Shown here: in pieces, positions 1-8,468 of the stretch
Layout of the letters: each line of letters starts with the position of its first letter
Position numbering within the stretch: the first letter of the stretch is position 1
Origin: an uncultured Lachnospiraceae bacterium
GTDB lineage: Bacteria; Bacillota; Clostridia; Lachnospirales; Lachnospiraceae
Direction of reading: 5' to 3'
NCBI GenBank assembly: GCA_946554445.1
Contig: CAMNSD010000037.1
Coordinates: 1-42,024, forward strand
DNA length: 42,024 nucleotides
Program-made: the position numbers and the translations under genes
Notes under the pieces: model-generated
Told to the model about the DNA's origin: nothing
Seen by the model: only the letters and a program-made list of their open reading frames with translations
The model's database searches: none

Positions 1-41
1 GTGCTTTCCTATTTCTTCTATTCTTTTTTCCTACAAAAACT

Positions 42-527
42 TTACCCTAGCCTCCCTTCATAACATTCTCTTCCAGTAAAACGAACAGAATATACAAATG
101 GCGCCGCATGATACTTCACTTCAAAATATGCCGCAACCGTTCCATCTTTTTTTAATACCTTGCAATCCGGATAACTCCTGTTTTCAAGATCCCCCCTGCA
201 GACGACCGTTCCCAGTTTATCCTGTAAGAACTGCATCAGCTCCTCTTCCATCTGCTGTCCTAAGATCACATCGTACTTAGGAATACTTTCATTTCTCTTG
301 GGCACAAAATACTTTCCACACTTACAGCACATCTGCTTCATTCCATCAATGCTTTCCTTCGCCCCTGCTACTGTTGCCAGATTATCATAAGAATTATTGG
401 TATATAACAAATCATAACACTGCTCATTAAATTCATTCCAGCAAAATTGATTCTCAAAAATAGGAACATTCCCAAAAAACTCATCAAATCTAGGTTTTGA
501 TGCCTGCAGTAATTCTTCATACAGCAT
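42..527 (-). CDS. Type II restriction endonuclease, PD-(D/E)XK fold, possibly frameshifted
   Basis: Third gene of a restriction-modification cluster, 31 bp downstream of the second methyltransferase and preceded by a strong AAAGGAGG ribosome site about 9 nt from the ATG. The 161-residue product carries a plausible nuclease core: P120-D121 followed by E136-V137-K138 (PDCK...FEVK), with an acidic helix around residues 91-100. C67, C68 and C70 form a small cysteine cluster. The specificity is not recognisable. The frame stops at position 42, directly after the presumed catalytic core. If the single T of the stop codon (position 44) is skipped, the frame stays open to the window edge (reading GKVFVGKKNRR...). 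The gene may therefore carry a one-base frameshift, or simply be short. Family assignment rests on motif and context. Confidence 0.6.
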   Translation of the reverse strand: MLYEELLQASKPRFDEFFGNVPIFENQFCWNEFNEQCYDLLYTNNSYDNLATVAGAKESIDGMKQMCCKCGKYFVPKRNESIPKYDVILGQQMEEELMQFLQDKLGTVVCRGDLENRSYPDCKVLKKDGTVAAYFEVKYHAAPFVYSVRFTGRECYEGRLG

Positions 528-558
528 TGCTATGTACCTCCTTTGTTTGGGCTAAACG

Positions 559-1416
559 TCACAACGATTCCAAATTGGAAACCGCTTTATCCTGCGCTTT
601 TTGGAACCGGCGCGTCTTTTCCGCATCATCATACTTTTCCTCAAAAACACTCGCCGGAATCCTACCCTCCGTTTCCAGTCTCCTCCTGCATTCTTCTTCA
701 TACCTTTCATCCAGCTCAAATCCAATACCATTTCGTCCCATAATCTTTGCCGCCACAAGCGACGTTCCGCTTCCTGCAAAGGGATCCAATACTGTATCCC
801 CAGGGTTTGTGGCCATTTTGATTATCCTTACAATCATTGGCAGGGGATATACTGTCGGATGCGTCAGGTTCAGTTTCTTCTTGGTCATATTATTTACCCT
901 GTCAAAATACCACACGTCAGTCGGGTTTCTTCCCCCGTTCTCATCCAGTCTTTTATCCCCCTTCGTTATATACGGAATCCTCACATCATCCAGATGAAAA
1001 ATATAATTATCTATATCTTTAACGCCCCAAAGTATATTTTCATATCTGCCGGAAAGTCTGTTCGTACAATTCTGCATATTATTAAAAGTCCAGGTTATCA
1101 TGTTTCTCAAATACAATCCATTTTCCTTGAAGATCTGATACCCTATGAACGGCAATGGCATTATCTCCTTGGAATCACCGAGCGGAACCGGTGATAAATT
1201 CAGGAAAAAAGCGCCATCCGGAGTCAACACCCGGCAGATTTCCCTCGTAACATCATTGATAAGTTCCTGCCAGTCATTTAACGCAATTTTATCTTTGTAC
1301 TTTCCATAGGGTTTTCCTATATTATACGGCGGGGATGTGACCGCTAATCTTACAGTGCCGTCCGGGACAGTTTTCAGAAGTTCCCTGCAGTCTCCTGTCC
1401 TGTAATCAAATATCAT
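559..1416 (-). CDS. Site-specific DNA methyltransferase, beta class (second of pair)
   Basis: Modifies adenine N6 or cytosine N4 within the recognition site, protecting it from the adjacent nuclease. Motif IV TSPPYN lies near residue 29 and the S-adenosylmethionine motif DPFAGSG lies near residue 213. The IV-before-I order is that of the beta class (N4-cytosine and some N6-adenine enzymes). The ATG lies inside the last codons of the upstream methyltransferase (11-bp overlap), so the two are translationally coupled. Two separate methyltransferases for one nuclease usually mean an asymmetric recognition sequence with one enzyme per strand. That is inference here. The 285-residue length is normal. 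Confidence 0.85.
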   Translation of the reverse strand: MIFDYRTGDCRELLKTVPDGTVRLAVTSPPYNIGKPYGKYKDKIALNDWQELINDVTREICRVLTPDGAFFLNLSPVPLGDSKEIMPLPFIGYQIFKENGLYLRNMITWTFNNMQNCTNRLSGRYENILWGVKDIDNYIFHLDDVRIPYITKGDKRLDENGGRNPTDVWYFDRVNNMTKKKLNLTHPTVYPLPMIVRIIKMATNPGDTVLDPFAGSGTSLVAAKIMGRNGIGFELDERYEEECRRRLETEGRIPASVFEEKYDDAEKTRRFQKAQDKAVSNLESL

Positions 1417-2194
1417 GTTGTCCCTCCACTCTATCCAAACGTTCTTGCGCCATATCGCAGTATTCCTTTACAATCTCATATCCGAGATAATGCCTCCCAA
1501 GCTTCTTGGCCACCACCGCCGTTGTCCCACTTCCCATAAAGGGATCCATAATGATATCTCCCGGATTGCTTCCTGCAAGAATAATCCTTTCAATTAATTG
1601 TTCCGGATACTGCGAAGGATGCGCTGTCCTCTCTTCAAAATTCCCGGACACCATCGAGATTCTCCAAACATCCGTGGGATTCTTCATCTGGCTCTTATAT
1701 CGATCCGGCCGATAGTTCAAGGCAGGAATCTTTACATCGTCCAAGTTAAAGATATACTTATTTTTATCCTTTACAAACCAAAATATAAATTCATATCGAG
1801 GCGCGAATCTGCTGTTGGTCGCGCCGCCCCAATCAAAATTCCAAATGATTATATTTTTCAAATACATATCCTGAAAAAAATCTTGTATCCAAAACGGAGG
1901 GACAATTACCCCGTCTATTAATCTGTTTTTGATATTCACCCAAATGGAACCGTCGTCTTTGACGACACGCTTACATTCTGTAAAAACACGTTCCAGCATA
2001 CTTCTGTATGTGTTTTCGTCCATTTTATCACGATATTTGACACCTTTGCTCTCCACCACTTTTCCTTTGGAAGTTTTGTTTCCATACTGTATGTCAATAT
2101 TATAGGGCGGCGAGGTCACTACCAAACTAATACTTTTATCTGCAATCTGCGTCATATTTTCACTGGAACACATATAAATCTTATCAACATCCAT
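1406..2194 (-). CDS. Site-specific DNA methyltransferase, beta class (first of pair)
   Basis: First gene of the restriction-modification operon. Motif IV TSPPYNIDIQYGNK is near residues 28-41 and motif I DPFMGSGTTAV is near residue 219, giving the beta-class order. It resembles its downstream neighbour in layout (both have a FNLDDVKIP or FHLDDVRIP segment and a NPTDVW segment) but is clearly diverged, so the pair probably arose by an old duplication. An AAAGGTG ribosome site lies 5 nt before the ATG. Target base and sequence cannot be read from the protein. Confidence 0.85.
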   Translation of the reverse strand: MDVDKIYMCSSENMTQIADKSISLVVTSPPYNIDIQYGNKTSKGKVVESKGVKYRDKMDENTYRSMLERVFTECKRVVKDDGSIWVNIKNRLIDGVIVPPFWIQDFFQDMYLKNIIIWNFDWGGATNSRFAPRYEFIFWFVKDKNKYIFNLDDVKIPALNYRPDRYKSQMKNPTDVWRISMVSGNFEERTAHPSQYPEQLIERIILAGSNPGDIIMDPFMGSGTTAVVAKKLGRHYLGYEIVKEYCDMAQERLDRVEGQHDI

Positions 2195-2295
2195 AATTTC
2201 ACCTTTTCCAATATGCAGTCACCAATTCATATCAAAATACTAACATATTGACTGTCCAATATCTAGGACTTCATGTAGTATTCCACAAAGACGAT

Positions 2296-3705
2296 TTAGG
2301 ATTTCTTTGACATCAGCGCGACCGTCTCCACGTGCCCTGTCCAAGAGAACTGGTCCACCGCCGTGCACCTTCTCACCACATACCCGCTTTCCAAGAACAC
2401 TTCCAGATCCCTAGCCAGACTGGTAGGCTTACAAGAAATATACAGAATATTCTCCACCCCATAGCCGATGATCTTCAAAAGCGCCTTCGGGTGCACCCCA
2501 TCCCTGGGCGGATCCAGCACGATCATATCCGGCCGCTCCTCTATCGTATCCAATACCTTCAACACATCTCCCGCAATAAATTCACAGTTATGTAAACCAT
2601 TTAACGCAGCATTTTCCCTAGCCGCAGCCACCGCTTCCTCCACAATCTCCACACCGATCACTTTCCTCACCACCGGCGAAAGCATCTGGGCTATGGTGCC
2701 AGTACCGCTATAGAGATCATAGACAATCTGCCCCTCTTTTGTCTGCAAAGATTCCATAATATACTCCCTGGCCGTATTGTACAGAAGTTCCGCACTCAGA
2801 CTGTTGGTCTGGAAAAAAGAAAAGAGGGAAATCTTAAACTGTAATCCCAGCAGTTCCTCATAAAAATAGTCCCGGCCGTATAAAATCTGCGTCTCGTCAC
2901 TCTGTACCACATCCGCCTGGGAATCATTCACTACATGCATAATCCCCACAATCTCTCCCTGTAAGGGAAGCTGCAGCAACTGGTCCCGCCAGGCCGCCAA
3001 CATTTCCCTCTCCGCCAGGCCAGCCGTCTGCGTAGTCGTTACCAGCGCCAGTAAAATTTCCCCGGTACGCGCGGCTTTTCGCACCAGAAGGTGCCGCAGA
3101 TAACCTTCATGCCGCAATCTGTGGTAAAAGCTGATTGGCTGACCAGCTTCTCTCTCCTTCTGGAAAAAATCCAGGGTACAGACCAGAATCCGGCGATAAT
3201 CCTCATCCACAATCCGACAGCCTGTCGCTGACACAATATCGTAAAAACTCCCTCGCTTATGCATTCCCAAGGCCAGCGGGCCGTCCTTAACCTCATCCCC
3301 AAAGGTAAACTCCATCTTATTCCGATACCCAAAAACTGCTGGATTCGCCTTGACACTTTCATAATGCCAGTCCTCTTCCTGTCTGGAAAGTACCGGCGTA
3401 AGCAGGCGCTTTACCTGGTCTTCCTTAATCCTCAGCGTCTCTTCATAAGGCAGCGACAGGTAGATGCAGCTGCCGCACTTTCCAAAATGCGGACAGGGAC
3501 TTTCTTGTTCTAAAGGCGACGGCGCAAGTACTTCCAGCAGACGCCCCTCAGCCTTTCCCTTTCTCGCCTTATGGACGGCGGCGCGCACTTTCTGTCCTGG
3601 TATGGCGTTTTTGACGACGCAGACGCCCTCCTCACAGGCCACAATCCCTTTGTTGGGAAAATCCATTCTCGTTACTACCCCTTCAATTATCTGTCCCTTT
3701 TTCAT
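2296..3705 (-). CDS. rlmD: 23S rRNA (uracil-5-)-methyltransferase, RlmD/RlmCD type
   Basis: Methylates C5 of uridines in 23S rRNA. The N-terminal 60 residues are a TRAM RNA-binding domain. A [4Fe-4S] cluster signature follows (C71, C77, C80, with a fourth cysteine in ATGC near residue 162). The C-terminal half is a Rossmann methyltransferase with DLYSGTGT, LDPPRDGVHPK and the catalytic-cysteine motif YISCKPTSLARDL. In low-GC Gram-positives a single enzyme of this type (RlmCD) often does both modifications, so the exact uridines are uncertain. At 469 residues it is full length. It stands alone, separated by about 100 bp from the restriction operon. Confidence 0.92.
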   Translation of the reverse strand: MKKGQIIEGVVTRMDFPNKGIVACEEGVCVVKNAIPGQKVRAAVHKARKGKAEGRLLEVLAPSPLEQESPCPHFGKCGSCIYLSLPYEETLRIKEDQVKRLLTPVLSRQEEDWHYESVKANPAVFGYRNKMEFTFGDEVKDGPLALGMHKRGSFYDIVSATGCRIVDEDYRRILVCTLDFFQKEREAGQPISFYHRLRHEGYLRHLLVRKAARTGEILLALVTTTQTAGLAEREMLAAWRDQLLQLPLQGEIVGIMHVVNDSQADVVQSDETQILYGRDYFYEELLGLQFKISLFSFFQTNSLSAELLYNTAREYIMESLQTKEGQIVYDLYSGTGTIAQMLSPVVRKVIGVEIVEEAVAAARENAALNGLHNCEFIAGDVLKVLDTIEERPDMIVLDPPRDGVHPKALLKIIGYGVENILYISCKPTSLARDLEVFLESGYVVRRCTAVDQFSWTGHVETVALMSKKS

Positions 3706-3828
3706 ATCTACACTCCATGGATTTACTTGTAAAATTCAGCGACGCAGTATGCTTTCATACTGGATTCAGGCACAACCTAAAAAGGCGGGAGATGCCGCAC
3801 ATCCCCCACCTGTTCTTAAGCGACCGGA

Positions 3829-4104
3829 TTATTCCCCAGATTCTTCCTCTTCTTCATCCTCGAAGAAATCATCATCAAAATCGTCGTCGAAATCGTCCTC
3901 AAAATCTTCCAGATAGTCCGGCGTCAGATAACGATAAACCGCATATGCAATAGCAGCAACCGCGACAATCGCCCCGATTACGGCGAATACCCACAGAAGT
4001 TTATTACACTTCTTCTCCTCCTCTTTCTTCCTGCCCAAAAGTTCGTTCACACGTGCATTGTCCAGAATTTCATCCAATTTATTTAAAACCTCTGCTTTTC
4101 TCAT
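3829..4104 (-). CDS. Small membrane protein with acidic C-terminal tail
   Basis: I do not recognise a named family. From the ATG at 4104 (GAGAGG ribosome site 7 nt upstream; an in-frame ATG 24 nt earlier lacks one) the product is 91 residues. It has a charged N-terminal helix (about residues 1-27), one hydrophobic segment (LLWVFAVIGAIVAVAAIAYA, about 31-50), and a tail made almost only of D, E and F ending in EDEEEEESGE. It is probably a single-pass protein with an acidic segment on one face of the membrane. Such tails are seen in small Clostridial proteins of unknown role. It stands alone between rlmD and pcrA. Confidence 0.7.
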   Translation of the reverse strand: MRKAEVLNKLDEILDNARVNELLGRKKEEEKKCNKLLWVFAVIGAIVAVAAIAYAVYRYLTPDYLEDFEDDFDDDFDDDFFEDEEEEESGE

Positions 4105-4227
4105 GATATACCCTCTCTTTCCTGTCATTCTGTTATCAGATTCTCAGAACTTTATGAATTTAATATACCACTTCTTCTCGTTTTTTACTATATGTTACCA
4201 ATAAATTTTTTATGAAAAATAAAAAAA

Positions 4228-6666
4228 TCATACTTTTTGCAATTTCGCAAACCCGGCGTACATGATCTTTTGCCCCATCTCATCAAAAACTACCGTCACC
4301 TGGCTGTCCCTCGGCCCGGGCTCAATCCGCAGGACTGTGCCCTCGCCGTAACGCAGGTGGCGCACTCTGTCACCCACTTCATAGCCAAGCCTGACGCCTC
4401 CCGTTGCCGGTTCTATCTCCACCGAACCTACACCCTGGTTCATTTTCGTGATGTAAGGCTGGTTTTCAAGGGCTGTCCGCTTGGGGCGCACCACAGCCTT
4501 GGGTTTTGCCGCAATTCCTTTAACCGCAGTGCCTTTCGCCGCAGCACCTTTTCCTGACGCTGACGCAACCGACTTCTCCGCTGCCTCTGTCTCTTTCCAT
4601 ACCCGGCCTGCTGCGGGTTTCCCAGCCTCCACTCTCCGGAAATAATTTCCCTCACTCTCAAAGGGCTTCGCCCGAAACCGGTTTCTCTCCTCCGAATCTT
4701 CCTCATAAACCTCATATTCTTTTCGCTTCGGTGCGGGCAGTGTATTATCCATTAGGAGAGGCGGTATCTCTTTCACAAAACGGCTCACCGGATTATACTG
4801 CGTCTCTCCTCGAATCATGCGCTGTCTGGCACAGGTCAGTGTCAGGTCGTCCTTAGCCCTGGTGATGCCCACATAGGCAAGGCGTCTCTCCTCCTCGATT
4901 TCCAGGGGATCGTCTGCTGTGATGGTCATATAGCTTGGAAAGATGCCGTCCTCCATGCCTGCCAGGTAAATATGGGGAAATTCCAGTCCCTTAGCGCTAT
5001 GCAAGGTCATCAGCAGTACCCTGTCGCTGCCTTCCTCCACCCGGTCCACATCCGCCACCAACGCCACCTCTTCCAGAAATTCGCTTAGGAGCGGTTCGTC
5101 ATGTGTCTCTTCATAAGACACCACTTTATTGAGCAGTTCTTCGATATTTTCGATGCGGTCAGCCGCATCCTCCTCATCGGACTCTTCCAGTTCTTTCATA
5201 TAACCTGTGGTTTCCAGGATATCCTTAACCAATTCTTCCAACCCATAGAACTCCAGCTTGCTCCTGAAACTCTGTATCATGGTTACAAAAGGTTTTAATT
5301 TGACCGCGCTTCGGCCGATGGTCATAATCTGGTCCGCCTCCCGCAGGGCGTCATAAAAGCTGATATTCCTCTCGTCCGCATATTCCTGCACCCGCACGAT
5401 TGTGGTGGCGCCAATCCCGCGCCTGGGCACATTGATGATCCGCTTGACCGCCACATCATCCCGGCCGTTATCAATCGTTTTTAAATAGGCCAGGATATCC
5501 TTGATCTCCCGTCTCGCATAGAAATTGGTCCCGCCGATCACATCATAGGGAATCCCCTCCATGATAAACCGTTCTTCTAAAAGACGGGCCTGGGCATTGG
5601 TGCGGTAAAGAACAGCGCAGTCTCCGTAAGAAGCCTCTTGCTTTCTCGCCTTCTTCGCTACATCCCCGGCGATAAATTCCGCCTCCTCGTAGGCTGTGTC
5701 AAACTGTCGAAAATGAATCCGGTTCCCTTCCGTCTTTTCCGTCCAGAGGGCTTTATCCTTTCGCCCGGTATTATGACTGATCACGGCATTGGCCGCATCC
5801 AGGACAATCTGGGTGGAACGGTAGTTCTGTTCCAGCTTGATGACGCAGGCCTCCGGATATATCTTCTCAAAATCCAGGATATTGCGGATATTCGCACCCC
5901 GGAACTTATAAATAGACTGGTCATCGTCACCCACCACACACAGATTGCGGTATTTGTCCGCCAAAAGCCTGATCAATTCAAACTGAGCGGTGTTGGTATC
6001 CTGGTACTCATCCACCATGATATAGCGGAACCGTTCCTGATAATTGGCAAGCACCTGGGCATCCGCCTTAAACAGTTCCACCGTCTTCATGATCAGGTCG
6101 TCAAAATCCAGGGCATTATTCTTTTTCAGCGTCTCCTGATAAGCCCGATAAGCTTTGGCAATCTTACCGCCATTATAATCATATCCATTCTGCATCTCAT
6201 ACTGTATGGGATCGATCAATTCATCCTTCGCCGAAGAAATGGCGCTCAGGATGGTACGCTCTTTCAGCATCTTGGTATCAATCTGCAGTTTCTTACAGAC
6301 TTCCTTCATGATCCCCTTCTGGTCGTCCGTATCGTAGATTGTGAAATTATTATCATACCCCAATCTGTCAATATATCTGCGCAGAATCCTCACACAGGTG
6401 GAATGAAAGGTGGATACCCAGATCTGCTCCGCCCCGAAGCCCACGATTCTGTCAACTCTTTCGCGCATCTCCCCAGCCGCCTTGTTGGTGAAGGTAATGG
6501 CCAGAATATGATAGGGCGCCACGCCCTCTCTGTCGATCAGGTATGCCACCCTATGAGTCAGCACTCTTGTCTTGCCGGAACCGGCCCCCGCTAAAATCAG
6601 GACCGGTCCCTGTGTCTGCATGACAGCCTGCTTCTGTCTTTCATTCAATGTATCGTATATACTCAT
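4228..6666 (-). CDS. pcrA: ATP-dependent DNA helicase PcrA/UvrD
   Basis: Superfamily 1A 3'-5' helicase for repair and removal of RecA filaments. Motifs are in order: Q motif NERQKQAV, Walker A GAGSGKT, motif II VDEYQD, motif III GDDDQSIYKFRGA, motif IV QNYRST, motif V LHSAKGLEF and motif VI VGITRAKDDL. The C-terminus (GDRVRHLRYGEGTVLRIE) is the Tudor-like RNA-polymerase-binding domain typical of PcrA. Between them is an A/K-rich linker of about 60 residues, more repetitive than the rest. The start at 6666 (MSIYDTLNERQ) is preferred over an in-frame ATG 36 nt upstream because it matches the family and has a GAGGA site. It begins 14 bp after the SPFH gene and is probably cotranscribed with it. 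Confidence 0.95.
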   Translation of the reverse strand: MSIYDTLNERQKQAVMQTQGPVLILAGAGSGKTRVLTHRVAYLIDREGVAPYHILAITFTNKAAGEMRERVDRIVGFGAEQIWVSTFHSTCVRILRRYIDRLGYDNNFTIYDTDDQKGIMKEVCKKLQIDTKMLKERTILSAISSAKDELIDPIQYEMQNGYDYNGGKIAKAYRAYQETLKKNNALDFDDLIMKTVELFKADAQVLANYQERFRYIMVDEYQDTNTAQFELIRLLADKYRNLCVVGDDDQSIYKFRGANIRNILDFEKIYPEACVIKLEQNYRSTQIVLDAANAVISHNTGRKDKALWTEKTEGNRIHFRQFDTAYEEAEFIAGDVAKKARKQEASYGDCAVLYRTNAQARLLEERFIMEGIPYDVIGGTNFYARREIKDILAYLKTIDNGRDDVAVKRIINVPRRGIGATTIVRVQEYADERNISFYDALREADQIMTIGRSAVKLKPFVTMIQSFRSKLEFYGLEELVKDILETTGYMKELEESDEEDAADRIENIEELLNKVVSYEETHDEPLLSEFLEEVALVADVDRVEEGSDRVLLMTLHSAKGLEFPHIYLAGMEDGIFPSYMTITADDPLEIEEERRLAYVGITRAKDDLTLTCARQRMIRGETQYNPVSRFVKEIPPLLMDNTLPAPKRKEYEVYEEDSEERNRFRAKPFESEGNYFRRVEAGKPAAGRVWKETEAAEKSVASASGKGAAAKGTAVKGIAAKPKAVVRPKRTALENQPYITKMNQGVGSVEIEPATGGVRLGYEVGDRVRHLRYGEGTVLRIEPGPRDSQVTVVFDEMGQKIMYAGFAKLQKV

Positions 6667-6680
6667 GCTCTTACTATTCC

Positions 6681-7655
6681 TCAATATAACTGGTTGCCAC
6701 AATTTCCACAGAACTTGGAACCTGTTGTGGGTGTGCCGCAGTTCGGACAGAATTTCGGTCCTGCTCCCGTGCCTGCTGCCGCCTGTTGTGTCTGACCGTT
6801 GCCTGCATTACCACCTAAATTCATTTGGTTGACCATCTGCTGTCCCATGGCCATTCCCATCTGTAAGCCGACCATATCTGCCGCCATATGACTGCCACCG
6901 CCGCCCTTGCCCATGGAGTCTGCCGCCGCCATCTGGGTATATCTGCCCACATCACCCACCATGGACTGAGCCGCTGCCTTCTCCTGCATTTTCTTGATTT
7001 CTTCCGGATAAGAAAAACTCTCGATCACAAAGTCCGTGATGCCGATGCCGATCTTGCGCATGTCCATATCCAGATCGCTCTCTATGCCCTTGGCAATATT
7101 TCTGGCATCCGCCTGCAGATTGAACATATCCCGGCCTTCCCTGCTGATCCATCCCATGAGCAGCTGGTCAAGGCTCGCAATAATACGTTCCTTCACGTCC
7201 TCCACCGTATAGGTCTGTCGGATACCTGCCAGCTTTTCGATCACGACGTCATGCTCCACAATCTTACAATTGAAAGTACCGAACGCCCGTATGGGCATGC
7301 CACCCGGAAGTCCCGGTGCCTGCAGGTTGATGGCATTCTTGGTGCCCCATTTTACCAGAAGTTCCTTGGTATTGATAAAGAGCACTTCCGCCCGAAGGGG
7401 CGTGCTGAAGCCAAACTTGAAACTCTTAAGGGTTGTCAGGAAAGGTATAATATCCGACTCGATATCATAATCCCCATCTTCCTCAAAGATACCTTCCACG
7501 CGCCCATTGTACAAGAATATTGCGTCCTGTCCAGGACGGATGATCAGCCGGGAACCCTTCTTGATCTCCTGACTCTGAAACTTATAGAATAAAACGCCTT
7601 CCCTGGTCTCATTCCACTCTATCACACTGGAAAACTGATTCTTAAAAAATCCCAT
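6681..7655 (-). CDS. SPFH/virion-core-like protein with C-terminal zinc ribbon (YdjI-like)
   Basis: 324 residues. The N-terminal 230 or so resemble the SPFH (band 7-like) domain of Bacillus YdjI (N-terminus MGFFKNQFSSVIEW). A glycine- and methionine-rich low-complexity stretch follows. The end is a double-CxxC zinc ribbon (CPNCG...CGNCG). No membrane segment is obvious. In Bacillus a homologue is encoded with PspA and helps dock it to stressed membrane; here pspA lies just upstream on the same strand (50 bp), which supports the same role. The ATG at 7655 follows GGAGG by 5 nt. An upstream in-frame GTG is less likely. Confidence 0.85.
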   Translation of the reverse strand: MGFFKNQFSSVIEWNETREGVLFYKFQSQEIKKGSRLIIRPGQDAIFLYNGRVEGIFEEDGDYDIESDIIPFLTTLKSFKFGFSTPLRAEVLFINTKELLVKWGTKNAINLQAPGLPGGMPIRAFGTFNCKIVEHDVVIEKLAGIRQTYTVEDVKERIIASLDQLLMGWISREGRDMFNLQADARNIAKGIESDLDMDMRKIGIGITDFVIESFSYPEEIKKMQEKAAAQSMVGDVGRYTQMAAADSMGKGGGGSHMAADMVGLQMGMAMGQQMVNQMNLGGNAGNGQTQQAAAGTGAGPKFCPNCGTPTTGSKFCGNCGNQLY

Positions 7656-7705
7656 CTTTTCCTCCACTCCAAAACTTTTATTCTATACTTACCACCTAAC
7701 TATGC

Positions 7706-8389
7706 TTACATGCCCATTTCAGCCTTCAATGCCGCCAATTCATCATCCACAGCGGAGGATGTCCCTGTGCTGTCATACTTAGCCGCCAGATCGTCAATAT
7801 CCTCATCAGCGCTGGAACTGTTCAGTTCTCCCACCGCATCCGCCTCATCCAGCATCCGGTTGACCTTCTCCTCCATCCTCTCAAAGGCCGCTGCATTATT
7901 GCCGGCGCTCTCCATACCGGATCCCATCTCGTTGATCTTCTTCTGGGTTTCCGCCACTTTCACTTTGGCCTTCAACATATCGCGCTTGCTTTTCATGGCC
8001 TGGATATCGCCTTCCAGCTTATCATGCATCTGTTTCATCTTTTCAGAATTAGCCTGTGCCAATTCATAATTCTTGGCAAGAACCTCCTGCTTCTGTGTCA
8101 GTTCACTCTTTTTTTCCAGGAAACGACGGGCATCATTGTCATTGCCTGCCGCCACTGCCTTCTTGGCATACTCGCCCATCTTAGCGATCTCTTCCTGACA
8201 CTCGTCAAGCTTTCTTCTGGCCGACTTTTCCTCCGCCATAATGGAAGCCGTCTCTGCTTTCACCTTGGCAAAATCAGATTCCAAATTCCGCAGATACTGA
8301 TCGATCATCTTCTCCGGATCTTCCGCCTTATCCAGAAGCGAATTTACATTCGCCGCCATAATGTCCTTAAATCTTGTCATGATTCCCAT
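7706..8389 (-). CDS. pspA: PspA/IM30 family membrane-stress protein
   Basis: 227 residues, almost entirely helical coiled coil, matching PspA/IM30 (ESCRT-III-like) proteins that assemble on damaged inner membrane. The amphipathic N-terminus (MGIMTRFKDIMAANVNSLLD) is the family's membrane-binding helix. The signature EDPEKMIDQYLRNLESDFAKV follows (split here by family position, residues 22-42). The C-terminus has the short acidic extension common in Firmicutes. It is first in an apparent pspA-SPFH pair and sits downstream of a chemoreceptor gene. A short hairpin (CACAGA/TCTGTG) lies in the 79-bp gap upstream, but no clear promoter was found. Confidence 0.93.
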   Translation of the reverse strand: MGIMTRFKDIMAANVNSLLDKAEDPEKMIDQYLRNLESDFAKVKAETASIMAEEKSARRKLDECQEEIAKMGEYAKKAVAAGNDNDARRFLEKKSELTQKQEVLAKNYELAQANSEKMKQMHDKLEGDIQAMKSKRDMLKAKVKVAETQKKINEMGSGMESAGNNAAAFERMEEKVNRMLDEADAVGELNSSSADEDIDDLAAKYDSTGTSSAVDDELAALKAEMGM

Positions 8390-8468
8390 ACCTAACCCTC
8401 CATTGATTATTGATTATTTATTGTTTACTCCCACAGACAATCTGTGTAAGATGACTGCCAATCATAAA

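Noticed and set aside
5638..6594. A 318-codon plus-strand open frame
   Set aside because: It lies wholly antisense to pcrA, whose helicase motifs are all conserved. The plus-strand translation has no domain features.
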